NCBI RefSeq assembly: GCF_933775445.1
Contig: NW_026089531.1
Location: 310,001 to 374,000 of the forward strand
Length of the DNA stretch: 64,000 nt
Direction of reading: 5' to 3'
DNA from: Argentina anserina
Lineage: Eukaryota > Streptophyta > Magnoliopsida > Rosales > Rosaceae
A program made the position numbers and the translations under genes. The notes under the pieces were generated by a model. It did no database searches and had not been told where the DNA came from. It worked only from the letters and a program-made list of their open reading frames with translations. Below, piece by piece: positions 46,950-59,901 of this stretch (position 1 is its first letter; each line of letters begins with the position of its first letter).

Positions 46950-48760
46950 AGTGTGTTTCTTTCAAACTGAGTATCTTTACATCGTTTGCGTATGTTTACT
47001 ATTCCAATTGTGTATCTTTACATCGTTTGCGTATCTTTACTATTCCAATTGTGTATCTTTTCATTTCTCGTTTGAGTATCTTTCTGTAAGGCTTTCGGAT
47101 GCGAGTTTCTATTGAATTTGAGAGTTTTGCAAGTGTGGGAGTGTGTTTCATTCAAACTGAGTATCTTTACATCGTTTGCGTATCTTTACTATTCCAATTG
47201 TGTATCTTTTTATTTCTCATTTGAGTATCTTTCTGTAAGGCTTCTGATGCGAGTTTCTATTAAATTTGAGAGTTTTGCAAGTGTGGGAGTGTGTTTCTTT
47301 CAAACTGAGTATCTTTACATCGTTTGCGTATCTTTACTATTCCGATTGTGTATCTTTACATCGTTTGCGTATCTTTACTATTCCAATTGTGTATCTTTTC
47401 ATTTCTCGTTTGAGTATCTTTCTGTAAGGCTTCTGATGCGAGTTTCTATTGTATTTGAGAGTTTTGCAAGTGTGGGAGTGTGTTTCTTTCAAACTGAGTA
47501 TCTTTACATCGTTTGCGTATCTTTACTATTCCAATTGTGTATCTTTACATCGTTTGCGTATCTTTACTATTCCAATTGTGTATCTTTTCATTTCTCGTTT
47601 GAGTATCTTTCTGTAAGGCTTCTGATGCGAGTTTCTATTGTATTTGAGAGTTTTGCAAGTGTGAGAGTGTGTTTCTTTCAAACTGAGTATCTTTACATCG
47701 TTTGTGTATCTTTACTATTCCAATTGTGTATCTTTACATCGTTTGCGTATCTTTACTATTCCAATTGTGTATCTTTTCATTTCTCGTTTGAGTATCTTTC
47801 TGTAAGGCTTCTGATGCGAGTTTCTATTGTATTTGAGAGTTTTGCAAGTGTGGGAGTGTGTTTCTTTCAAACTGAGTATCTTTACATCGTTTGCGTATCT
47901 TTACTATTCCAATTGTGTATCTTTACATCGTTTGCGTATCTTTACTATTCCAATTGTGTATCTTTTCATTTCTCGTTTGAGTATCTTTCTGTAAGGCTTC
48001 TGATGCGAGTTTCTATTGTATTTGAGAGTTTTGCTAGTGTGGGAGTGTGTTTCTTTCAAACTGAGTATCTTTACATCGTTTGCGTAACTTTACTATTCCA
48101 ATTGTGTATCTTTACTATTCCAATTGTGTATCTTTTCATTTCTCGTTTGAGTATCTTTCTGTAAGGCTTCTGATGCGAGTTTCTATTGAATTTGAGAGTT
48201 TTGCTAGTGTGGGAGTGTGTTTCTTTCAAACTGAGTATCTTTACATCGTTTGCGTAACTTTACTATTCCAATTGTGTATCTTTACTATTCCAATTGTGTA
48301 TCTTTTCATTTCTCGTTTGAGTATCTTTCTGTAAGGCTTCTGATGCGAGTTTCTATTGTATTTGAGAGTTTTGCAAGTGTGGGAGTGTGTTTCTTTCAAA
48401 CTGAGTATCTTTACATCGTTTGCGTATCTTTACTATTCCAATTGTGTATCTTTACATCGTTTGCGTATCTTTACTATTCCAATTGTGTATCTTTTCATTT
48501 CTCGTTTGAGTATCTTTCTGTAAGGCTTTCGGATGCGAGTTTCTATTGAATTTGAGAGTTTTGCAAGTGTGGGAGTGTGTTTCATTCAAACTGAGTATCT
48601 TTACATCGTTTGCGTATCTTTACTATTCCAATTGTGTATCTTTTTATTTCTCATTTGAGTATCTTTCTGTAAGGCTTCTGATGCGAGTTTCTATTGAATT
48701 TGAGAGTTTTGCTAGTGTGGGAGTGTGTTTCTTTCAAACTGAGTATCTTTACATCGTTTG
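46950..48760 (+). repeat. 1772-bp tandem duplication, copy 2
   Basis: Same order as copy 1 until about 48760. There, GTAACTTTAC of another 170-bp monomer replaces the GTATGTTTAC found at the matching place (about 46990). The additional 170-bp monomer at 48681-48850 closes the block. Confidence 0.88.
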
Positions 48761-48850
48761 CGTAACTTTACTATTCCAATTGTGTATCTTTACTATTCCA
48801 ATTGTGTATCTTTTCATTTCTCGTTTGAGTATCTTTCTGTAAGGCTTCTG

Positions 48851-49040
48851 ATGCGAGTTTCTATTGTATTTGAGAGTTTTGCAAGTGTGGGAGTGTGTTT
48901 CTTTCAAACTGAGTATCTTTACATCGTTTGCGTATCTTTACTATTCCAATTGTGTATCTTTACATCGTTTGCGTATCTTTACTATTCCAATTGTGTATCT
49001 TTTCATTTCTCGTTTGAGTATCTTTCTGTAAGGCTTTCGG
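48851..49040 (+). repeat. Single 190-bp linking monomer
   Basis: An ordinary two-sub-repeat monomer between the last 170-bp monomer and the 4146-bp block. It equally matches the last monomer of the 4146-bp unit (52997), so the left edge of that unit is uncertain by this one monomer. Confidence 0.85.
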
Positions 49041-50943
49041 ATGCGAGTTTCTATTGAATTTGAGAGTTTTGCAAGTGTGGGAGTGTGTTTCATTCAAACT
49101 GAGTATCTTTACATCGTTTGCGTATCTTTACTATTCCAATTGTGTATCTTTTTATTTCTCATTTGAGTATCTTTCTGTAAGGCTTCTGATGCGAGTTTCT
49201 ATTAAATTTGAGTGTTTTGCAAGTGTGGGAGTGTGTTTCTTTCAAACTGAGTATCTTTACATCGTTTGCGTATCTTTACTATTCCGATTGTGTATCTTTA
49301 CATCGTTTGCGTCTCTTTACTATTCCAATTGTGTATCTTTTCATTTCTCGTTTGAGTATCTTTCTGTAAGGCTTCTGATGCGAGTTTCTATTGTATTTGA
49401 GAGTTTTGCAAGTGTGGGAGTGTGTTTCATTCAAACTGAGTATCTTTACATCGTTTGCGTATCTTTACTATTCCAATTGTGTATCTTTACATCGTTTGTG
49501 TATCTTTACTATTCCAATTGTGTATCTTTTCATTTCTCGTTTGAGTATCTTTCTGTAAGGCTTCTGATGCGAGTTTCTATTAAATTTGAGAGTTTTGCAA
49601 GTGTGGGAGTGTGTTTCTTTCAAACTGAGTATCTTTACATCGTTTGCGTATCTTTACTATTCCGATTGTGTATCTTTACATCGTTTGCGTATCTTTACTA
49701 TTCCAATTGTGTATCTTTTCATTTCTCGTTTGAGTATCTTTCTGTAAGGCTTCTGATGCGAGTTTCTATTGTATTTGAGAGTTTTGCAAGTGAGGGAGTG
49801 TGTTTCATTCAAACTGAGTATCTTTACATCGTTTGCGTATCTTTACTATTCCGATTGTGTATCTTTACATCGTTTGCGTATCTTTACTATTCCAATTGTG
49901 TATCTTTTCATTTCTCGTTTGAGTATCTTTCTGTAAGGCTTCTGATGCGAGTTTCTATTGTATTTGAGAGTTTTGCAAGTGTGGGAGTGTGTTTCTTTCA
50001 AACTGAGTATCTTTACATCGTTTGCGTATCTTTACTATTCCAATTGTGTATCTTTACATCGTTTGCGTATCTTTACTATTCCAATTGTGTATCTTTTCAT
50101 TTCTCGTTTGAGTATCTTTCTGTAAGGCTTTCGGATGCGAGTTTCTTTTGAATTTGAGAGTTTTGCAAGTGTGGGAGTGTGTTTCATTCAAACTGAGTAT
50201 CTTTACATCGTTTGCGTATCTTTACTATTCCAATTGTGTATCTTTTTATTTCTCATTTGAGTATCTTTCTGTAAGGCTTCTGATGCGAGTTTCTATTAAA
50301 TTTGAGAGTTTTGCAAGTGTGGGAGTGTGTTTCTTTCAAACTGAGTATCTTTACATCGTTTGCGTATCTTTACTATTCCGATTGTGTATCTTTACATCGT
50401 TTGCGTCTCTTTACTATTCCAATTGTGTATCTTTTCATTTCTCGTTTGAGTATCTTTCTGTAAGGCTTCTGATGCGAGTTTCTATTGTATTTGAGAGTTT
50501 TGCAAGTGTGGGAGTGTGTTTCATTCAAACTGAGTATCTTTACATCGTTTGCGTATCTTTACTATTCCAATTGTGTATCTTTACATCGTTTGTGTATCTT
50601 TACTATTCCAATTGTGTATCTTTTCATTTCTCGTTTGAGTATCTTTCTGTAAGGCTTCTGATGCGAGTTTCTATTAAATTTGAGAGTTTTGCAAGTGTGG
50701 GAGTGTGTTTCTTTCAAACTGAGTATCTTTACATCGTTTGCGTATCTTTACTATTCCGATTGTGTATCTTTACATCGTTTGCGTATCTTTACTATTCCAA
50801 TTGTGTATCTTTTCATTTCTCGTTTGAGTATCTTTCTGTAAGGCTTCTGATGCGAGTTTCTATTGTATTTGAGAGTTTTGCAAGTGAGGGAGTGTGTTTC
50901 ATTCAAACTGAGTATCTTTACATCGTTTGCGTATCTTTACTAT
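49041..50943 (+). repeat. 1094-bp higher-order repeat, 1.7 copies, inside the 4146-bp unit
   Basis: Copy 1 is 49041-50134. Copy 2 starts at 50135 and stops near 50943, where CCGATTGTG is followed by the 23-bp block in place of another sub-repeat. GCGTCTCTTTAC occurs in both (about 49310 and 50404). Differences include AATTTGAGTG (copy 1) against AATTTGAGAG, and TTTCTTTTG at the start of copy 2. The pair is repeated at 53187-55089. Confidence 0.9.
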
Positions 50944-53186
50944 TCCAATTGTGTATCTTTTCATTTCTCGTTTGAGTATCTTTCTGTAAGGCTTCTGATG
51001 CGAGTTTCTATTGTATTTGAGAGTTTTGCAAGTGTGGGAGTGTGTTTCTTTCAAACTAAGTATCTTTACATCGTTTGCGTATCTTTACTATTCCAATTGT
51101 GTATCTTTACATCGTTTGCGTATCTTTACTATTCCAATTGTGTATCTTTTCATTTCTCGTTTGAGTATCTTTCTGTAAGGCTTCTGATGCGAGTTTCTAT
51201 TGTATTTGAGAGTTTTGCAAGTGTGGGAGTGTGTTTCTTTCAAACTGAGTATCTTTACATCGTTTGCGTATCTTTACTATTCCAATTGTGTATCTTTACA
51301 TCGTTTGCGTATCTTTACTATTCCAATTGTGTATCTTTTCATTTCTCGTTTGAGTATCTTTCTGTAAGTCTTCTGATGCGAGTTTCTATTGTATTTGAGA
51401 GTTTTGCAAGTGTGGGAGTGTGTTTCTTTCAAACTGAGTATCTTTACATCGTTTGCGTATGTTTACTATTCCAATTGTGTATCTTTACATCGTTTGCGTA
51501 TCTTTACTATTCCAATTGTGTATCTTTTCATTTCTCGTTTGAGTATCTTTCTGTAAGGCTTCTGATGCGAGTTTCTATTGTATTTGAGAGTTTTGCAAGT
51601 GTGGGAGTGTGTTTCTTTCAAACTGAGTATCTTTACATCGTTTGCGTATGTTTACTATTCCAATTGTGTATCTTTACATCGTTTGCGTATCTTTACTATT
51701 CCAATTGTGTATCTTTTCATTTCTCGTTTGAGTATCTTTCTGTAAGGCTTTCGGATGCGAGTTTCTATTGAATTTGAGAGTTTTGCAAGTGTGGGAGTGT
51801 GTTTCATTCAAACTGAGTATCTTTACATCGTTTGCGTGTCTTTACTATTCCAATTGTGTATCTTTTCATTTCTCGTTTGAGTATCTTTCTGTAAGGCTTC
51901 TGATGCGAGTTTCTATTGTATTTGAGAGTTTTGCAAGTGTGGGAGTGTGTTTCTTTCAAACTGAGTATCTTTACATCGTTTGCGTATGTTTACTATTCCC
52001 ATTGTGTATCTTTACATCGTTTGCGTATCTTTACTATTCCAATTGTGTATCTTTTCATTTCTCGTTTGAGTATCTTTTTGTAAGGCTTCTGATGCGAGTT
52101 TCTATTGTATTTGAGAGTTTTGCAAGTGTGGGAGTGTGTTTCTTTCAAACTGAGTATCTTTACATCGTTTGCGTATCTTTACTATTCCAATTGTGTATCT
52201 TTACATCGTTTGCGTATCTTTACTATTCCAATTGTGTATCTTTTCATTTCTCGTTTGAGTATCTTTCTGTAAGGCTTTCAGATGCGAGTTTCTATTGAAT
52301 TTGAGAGTTTTGCAAGTGTGGGAGTGTGTTTCTTTCAAACTGAGTATCTTTACATCGTTTGCGTATCTTTACTATTCCAATTGTGTATCTTTACATCGTT
52401 TGCGTATCTTTACTATTCCAATTGTGTATCTTTTCATTTCTCGTTTGAGTATCTTTCTGTAAGGCTTCTGATGCGAGTTTCTATTGTATTTGAGAGTTTT
52501 GCAAGTGTGGGAGTGTGTTTCTTTCAAACTGAGTATCTTTACATCGTTTGCGTATCTTTACTATTCCAATTGTGTATCTTTACATCGTTTGCGTATCTTT
52601 ACTATTCCAATTGTGTATCTTTTCATTTCTCGTTTGAGTATCTTTCTGTAAGGCTTCTGATGCGAGTTTCTATTGTATTTGAGAGTTTTGCAAGTGTGGG
52701 AGTGTGTTTCTTTCAAACTGAGTATCTTTACATCGTTTGCGTATCTTTACTATTCCAATTGTGTATCTTTTTATTTCTCATTTGAGTATCTTTCTGTAAG
52801 GCTTCTGATGCGAGTTTCTATTGAATTTGAGAGTTTTGCAAGTGTGGGAGTGTGTTTCTTGAAAACTGAGTATCTTTACATCGTTTGCGTATCTTTACTA
52901 TTCCGATTGTGTATCTTTACATCGTTTGCGTATCTTTACTATTCCAATTGTGTATCTTTTCATTTCTCGTTTGAGTATCTTTCTGTAAGGCTTCTGATGC
53001 GAGTTTCTATTGTATTTGAGAGTTTTGCAAGTGTGGGAGTGTGTTTCTTTCAAACTGAGTATCTTTACATCGTTTGCGTATCTTTACTATTCCAATTGTG
53101 TATCTTTACATCGTTTGCGTATCTTTACTATTCCAATTGTGTATCTTTTCATTTCTCGTTTGAGTATCTTTCTGTAAGGCTTTCGG
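49041..53186 (+). repeat. 4146-bp tandem duplication, copy 1
   Basis: An offset of 4146 bp links 49054/53200, 50148/54294, 50863/55009, 51768/55914, 52282/56428 and 52673/56819. Unusual variants are preserved in both copies: AATTTGAGTG near 49206, GCGTCTCTTTAC near 49310, AAGTGAGGG near 49790, CAAACTAAG near 51055, GTAAGTCTTC near 51366, CGTGTCTTTAC near 51836, ATTCCCATTG near 51995. The single difference I could place is T at 52976 against A at 57122. Confidence 0.93.
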
Positions 53187-56100
53187 ATGCGAGTTTCTAT
53201 TGAATTTGAGAGTTTTGCAAGTGTGGGAGTGTGTTTCATTCAAACTGAGTATCTTTACATCGTTTGCGTATCTTTACTATTCCAATTGTGTATCTTTTTA
53301 TTTCTCATTTGAGTATCTTTCTGTAAGGCTTCTGATGCGAGTTTCTATTAAATTTGAGTGTTTTGCAAGTGTGGGAGTGTGTTTCTTTCAAACTGAGTAT
53401 CTTTACATCGTTTGCGTATCTTTACTATTCCGATTGTGTATCTTTACATCGTTTGCGTCTCTTTACTATTCCAATTGTGTATCTTTTCATTTCTCGTTTG
53501 AGTATCTTTCTGTAAGGCTTCTGATGCGAGTTTCTATTGTATTTGAGAGTTTTGCAAGTGTGGGAGTGTGTTTCATTCAAACTGAGTATCTTTACATCGT
53601 TTGCGTATCTTTACTATTCCAATTGTGTATCTTTACATCGTTTGTGTATCTTTACTATTCCAATTGTGTATCTTTTCATTTCTCGTTTGAGTATCTTTCT
53701 GTAAGGCTTCTGATGCGAGTTTCTATTAAATTTGAGAGTTTTGCAAGTGTGGGAGTGTGTTTCTTTCAAACTGAGTATCTTTACATCGTTTGCGTATCTT
53801 TACTATTCCGATTGTGTATCTTTACATCGTTTGCGTATCTTTACTATTCCAATTGTGTATCTTTTCATTTCTCGTTTGAGTATCTTTCTGTAAGGCTTCT
53901 GATGCGAGTTTCTATTGTATTTGAGAGTTTTGCAAGTGAGGGAGTGTGTTTCATTCAAACTGAGTATCTTTACATCGTTTGCGTATCTTTACTATTCCGA
54001 TTGTGTATCTTTACATCGTTTGCGTATCTTTACTATTCCAATTGTGTATCTTTTCATTTCTCGTTTGAGTATCTTTCTGTAAGGCTTCTGATGCGAGTTT
54101 CTATTGTATTTGAGAGTTTTGCAAGTGTGGGAGTGTGTTTCTTTCAAACTGAGTATCTTTACATCGTTTGCGTATCTTTACTATTCCAATTGTGTATCTT
54201 TACATCGTTTGCGTATCTTTACTATTCCAATTGTGTATCTTTTCATTTCTCGTTTGAGTATCTTTCTGTAAGGCTTTCGGATGCGAGTTTCTTTTGAATT
54301 TGAGAGTTTTGCAAGTGTGGGAGTGTGTTTCATTCAAACTGAGTATCTTTACATCGTTTGCGTATCTTTACTATTCCAATTGTGTATCTTTTTATTTCTC
54401 ATTTGAGTATCTTTCTGTAAGGCTTCTGATGCGAGTTTCTATTAAATTTGAGAGTTTTGCAAGTGTGGGAGTGTGTTTCTTTCAAACTGAGTATCTTTAC
54501 ATCGTTTGCGTATCTTTACTATTCCGATTGTGTATCTTTACATCGTTTGCGTCTCTTTACTATTCCAATTGTGTATCTTTTCATTTCTCGTTTGAGTATC
54601 TTTCTGTAAGGCTTCTGATGCGAGTTTCTATTGTATTTGAGAGTTTTGCAAGTGTGGGAGTGTGTTTCATTCAAACTGAGTATCTTTACATCGTTTGCGT
54701 ATCTTTACTATTCCAATTGTGTATCTTTACATCGTTTGTGTATCTTTACTATTCCAATTGTGTATCTTTTCATTTCTCGTTTGAGTATCTTTCTGTAAGG
54801 CTTCTGATGCGAGTTTCTATTAAATTTGAGAGTTTTGCAAGTGTGGGAGTGTGTTTCTTTCAAACTGAGTATCTTTACATCGTTTGCGTATCTTTACTAT
54901 TCCGATTGTGTATCTTTACATCGTTTGCGTATCTTTACTATTCCAATTGTGTATCTTTTCATTTCTCGTTTGAGTATCTTTCTGTAAGGCTTCTGATGCG
55001 AGTTTCTATTGTATTTGAGAGTTTTGCAAGTGAGGGAGTGTGTTTCATTCAAACTGAGTATCTTTACATCGTTTGCGTATCTTTACTATTCCAATTGTGT
55101 ATCTTTTCATTTCTCGTTTGAGTATCTTTCTGTAAGGCTTCTGATGCGAGTTTCTATTGTATTTGAGAGTTTTGCAAGTGTGGGAGTGTGTTTCTTTCAA
55201 ACTAAGTATCTTTACATCGTTTGCGTATCTTTACTATTCCAATTGTGTATCTTTACATCGTTTGCGTATCTTTACTATTCCAATTGTGTATCTTTTCATT
55301 TCTCGTTTGAGTATCTTTCTGTAAGGCTTCTGATGCGAGTTTCTATTGTATTTGAGAGTTTTGCAAGTGTGGGAGTGTGTTTCTTTCAAACTGAGTATCT
55401 TTACATCGTTTGCGTATCTTTACTATTCCAATTGTGTATCTTTACATCGTTTGCGTATCTTTACTATTCCAATTGTGTATCTTTTCATTTCTCGTTTGAG
55501 TATCTTTCTGTAAGTCTTCTGATGCGAGTTTCTATTGTATTTGAGAGTTTTGCAAGTGTGGGAGTGTGTTTCTTTCAAACTGAGTATCTTTACATCGTTT
55601 GCGTATGTTTACTATTCCAATTGTGTATCTTTACATCGTTTGCGTATCTTTACTATTCCAATTGTGTATCTTTTCATTTCTCGTTTGAGTATCTTTCTGT
55701 AAGGCTTCTGATGCGAGTTTCTATTGTATTTGAGAGTTTTGCAAGTGTGGGAGTGTGTTTCTTTCAAACTGAGTATCTTTACATCGTTTGCGTATGTTTA
55801 CTATTCCAATTGTGTATCTTTACATCGTTTGCGTATCTTTACTATTCCAATTGTGTATCTTTTCATTTCTCGTTTGAGTATCTTTCTGTAAGGCTTTCGG
55901 ATGCGAGTTTCTATTGAATTTGAGAGTTTTGCAAGTGTGGGAGTGTGTTTCATTCAAACTGAGTATCTTTACATCGTTTGCGTGTCTTTACTATTCCAAT
56001 TGTGTATCTTTTCATTTCTCGTTTGAGTATCTTTCTGTAAGGCTTCTGATGCGAGTTTCTATTGTATTTGAGAGTTTTGCAAGTGTGGGAGTGTGTTTCT

Positions 56101-57344
56101 TTCAAACTGAGTATCTTTACATCGTTTGCGTATGTTTACTATTCCCATTGTGTATCTTTACATCGTTTGCGTATCTTTACTATTCCAATTGTGTATCTTT
56201 TCATTTCTCGTTTGAGTATCTTTTTGTAAGGCTTCTGATGCGAGTTTCTATTGTATTTGAGAGTTTTGCAAGTGTGGGAGTGTGTTTCTTTCAAACTGAG
56301 TATCTTTACATCGTTTGCGTATCTTTACTATTCCAATTGTGTATCTTTACATCGTTTGCGTATCTTTACTATTCCAATTGTGTATCTTTTCATTTCTCGT
56401 TTGAGTATCTTTCTGTAAGGCTTTCAGATGCGAGTTTCTATTGAATTTGAGAGTTTTGCAAGTGTGGGAGTGTGTTTCTTTCAAACTGAGTATCTTTACA
56501 TCGTTTGCGTATCTTTACTATTCCAATTGTGTATCTTTACATCGTTTGCGTATCTTTACTATTCCAATTGTGTATCTTTTCATTTCTCGTTTGAGTATCT
56601 TTCTGTAAGGCTTCTGATGCGAGTTTCTATTGTATTTGAGAGTTTTGCAAGTGTGGGAGTGTGTTTCTTTCAAACTGAGTATCTTTACATCGTTTGCGTA
56701 TCTTTACTATTCCAATTGTGTATCTTTACATCGTTTGCGTATCTTTACTATTCCAATTGTGTATCTTTTCATTTCTCGTTTGAGTATCTTTCTGTAAGGC
56801 TTCTGATGCGAGTTTCTATTGTATTTGAGAGTTTTGCAAGTGTGGGAGTGTGTTTCTTTCAAACTGAGTATCTTTACATCGTTTGCGTATCTTTACTATT
56901 CCAATTGTGTATCTTTTTATTTCTCATTTGAGTATCTTTCTGTAAGGCTTCTGATGCGAGTTTCTATTGAATTTGAGAGTTTTGCAAGTGTGGGAGTGTG
57001 TTTCTTGAAAACTGAGTATCTTTACATCGTTTGCGTATCTTTACTATTCCGATTGTGTATCTTTACATCGTTTGCGTATCTTTACTATTCCAATTGTGTA
57101 TCTTTTCATTTCTCGTTTGAGAATCTTTCTGTAAGGCTTCTGATGCGAGTTTCTATTGTATTTGAGAGTTTTGCAAGTGTGGGAGTGTGTTTCTTTCAAA
57201 CTGAGTATCTTTACATCGTTTGCGTATCTTTACTATTCCAATTGTGTATCTTTACATCGTTTGCGTATCTTTACTATTCCAATTGTGTATCTTTTCATTT
57301 CTCGTTTGAGTATCTTTCTGTAAGGCTTTCGGATGCGAGTTTCT
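53187..57344 (+). repeat. 4146-bp tandem duplication, copy 2
   Basis: A virtually identical copy of 49041-53186. The match is lost at 57345, where ATTGTATTTG replaces ATTGAATTTG (53199). The low difference over more than 4 kb makes this the most recent-looking, or most suspect, duplication in the window. Confidence 0.93.
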
Positions 57345-58468
57345 ATTGTATTTGAGAGTTTTGCAAGTGTGGGAGTGTGTTTCTTTCAAACTGAGTATCT
57401 TTACATCGTTTGCGTATCTTTACTATTCCAATTGTGTATCTTTACATCGTTTGCGTATCTTTACTATTCCAATTGTGTATCTTTTCATTTCTCGTTCGAG
57501 TATCTTTGTGTAAGGCTTTCGGATGCGAGTTTCTATTGTATTTGAGAGTTTTGCAAGTGTGGGAGTGTGTTTCTTTCAAACTGAGTATCTTTACATCGTT
57601 TGCGTATCTTTACTATTCCAATTGTGTATCTTTACATCGTTTGCGTATCTTTACTATTCCAATTGTGTATCTTTTCATTTCTCGTTTGAGAATCTTTCTG
57701 TAAGGCTTCTGGTGCGAGTTTCTATTGTATTTGAGAGTTTTGCAAGTGTGGGAGTGTGTTTCTTGAAAACTGAGTATCTTTACATCGTTTGCGTATCTTT
57801 ACTATTCCGATTGTGTATCTTTACATCGTTTGCGTATCTTTACTATTCCAATTGTGTATCTTTTCATTTCTCGTTTGAGAATCTTTCTGTAAGGCTTCTG
57901 ATGCGAGTTTCTATTGTATTTGAGAGTTTTGCAAGTGTGGGAGTGTGTTTCTTTCAAACTGAGTATCTTTACATCGTTTGCGTATCTTTACTATTCCAAT
58001 TGTATATCTTTACATCGTTTGCGTATCTTTACTATTCCAATTGTGTATCTTTTCATTTCTCTTTTGAGTATCTTTCTGTAAGGCTTTTGGATGCGAGTTT
58101 CTATTGTATTTGAGAGTTTTGCAAGTGTGGGAGTGTGTTTCTTTCAAACTGAGTATCTTTACATCGTTTGCGTATCTTTACTATTCTGATTGTGTATCTT
58201 TACATCGTTTGCGTATCTTTACTATTCCAATTGTGTATCTTTTCATTTCTCGTTTGAGTATCTTTCTGTAAGGCTTCTGATGCGAGTTTCTATTGTATTT
58301 GAGAGTTTTGCAAGTGTGGGAGTGTGTTTCTTTCAAACTGAGTATCTTTACATCGTTTGCGTATCTTTACTATTCCAATTGTGTATCTTTACATCGTTTG
58401 AATATCTTTACTATTCCAATTGTGTATCTTTTCATTTCTCGTTTGAGTATCTTTCTGTAAGGCTTCTG
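57345..58468 (+). repeat. Transition monomers with GAGAATC and CTTGAAAACTG variants
   Basis: Six monomers near 57333, 57523, 57712, 57901, 58091 and 58280. They carry TTTGAGAATC in the 23-bp block, CTGGTGCGAG starts and TTTCTTGAAAACTG. They resemble 56955-57333 shifted by roughly 757 bp. The segment 56740-57515 also matches 58403-59176 at an offset of 1663 bp. This region links the 4146-bp and 1433-bp blocks. Confidence 0.82.
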
Positions 58469-59901
58469 ATGCGAGTTTCTATTGTATTTGAGAGTTTTGC
58501 AAGTGTGGGAGTGTGTTTCTTTCAAACTGAGTATCTTTACATCGTTTGCGTATCTTTACTATTCCAATTGTGTATCTTTTTATTTCTCATTTGAGTATCT
58601 TTCTGTAAGGCTTCTGATGCGAGTTTCTATTGAATTTGAGAGTTTTGCAAGTGTGGGAGTGTGTTTCTTGAAAACTGAGTATCTTTACATCGTTTGCGTA
58701 TCTTTACTATTCCGATTGTGTATCTTTACATCGTTTGCGTATCTTTACTATTCCAATTGTGTATCTTTTCATTTCTCGTTTGAGAATCTTTCTGTAAGGC
58801 TTCTGATGCGAGTTTCTATTGTATTTGAGAGTTTTGCAAGTGTGGGAGTGTGTTTCTTTCAAACTGAGTATCTTTACATCGTTTGCGTATCTTTACTATT
58901 CCAATTGTGTATCTTTACATCGTTTGCGTATCTTTACTATTCCAATTGTGTATCTTTTCATTTCTCGTTTGAGTATCTTTCTGTAAGGCTTTCGGATGCG
59001 AGTTTCTATTGTATTTGAGAGTTTTGCAAGTGTGGGAGTGTGTTTCTTTCAAACTGAGTATCTTTACATCGTTTGCGTATCTTTACTATTCCAATTGTGT
59101 ATCTTTACATCGTTTGCGTATCTTTACTATTCCAATTGTGTATCTTTTCATTTCTCGTTCGAGTATCTTTGTGTAAAGCTTTCAGATGCGAGTTTCTATT
59201 GAATTTGAGAGTTTTGCAAGTGTGGGAGTGTGTTTCTTTCAAACTGAGTATCTTTACATCGTTTGCGTATCTTTACTATTCCAATTGTGTATCTTTACAT
59301 CGTTTGCGTATCTTTACTATTCCAATTGTGTATCTTTTCATTTCTCGTTTGAGTATCTTTCTGTAAGGCTTCTGATGCGAGTTTCTATTGTATTTGAGAG
59401 TTTTGCAAGTGTGGGAGTGTGTTTCTTTCAAACTGAGTATCTTTACATCGTTTGCGTATCTTTACTATTCCAATTGTGTATCTTTACATCGTTTGCGTAT
59501 CTTTACTATTCCAATTGTGTATCTTTTCATTTCTCGTTTGAGTATCTTTCTGTAAGGCTTCTGATGCGAGTTTCTATTGTATTTGAGAGTTTTGCAAGTG
59601 TGGGAGTGTGTTTCTTTCAAACTGAGTATCTTTACATCGTTTGCGTATCTTTACTATTCCAATTGTGTATCTTTACATCGTTTGTGTATCTTTACTATTC
59701 CAATTGTGTATCTTTTCATTTCTCGTTTGAGTATCTTTCTGTAAGGCTTTCGGATGCGAGTTTCTATTGAATTTGAGAGTTTTGCAAGTGTGGGAGTGTG
59801 TTTCTTTCAAACTGAGTATCTTTACATCGTTTGCGTATCTTTACTATTCCAATTGTGTATCTTTTTATTTCTCATTTGAGTATCTTTCTGTAAGGCTTCT
59901 G
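58469..59901 (+). repeat. 1433-bp higher-order repeat, copy 1
   Basis: Offset 1433 bp: 58482/59915, 58996/60429, 59186/60619. It contains TTTCTTGAAAACTG (58668/60101), GAGAATC and GTAAAGCTTTCAG (about 59175/60608). The last marker introduces a HindIII site unrelated to the one in the 612-bp block. Confidence 0.9.

Noticed and set aside
49054..50151. 365-codon plus-strand ORF (and the similar ones at 53200, 45340 and 47112) as protein-coding genes
   Set aside because: They are consecutive 63-codon translations of the 189-bp satellite monomer and end wherever a 190- or 148-bp monomer shifts the frame. Variation between monomers often changes residues, several frames are open at once, and A-poor composition alone makes stops rare on this strand.
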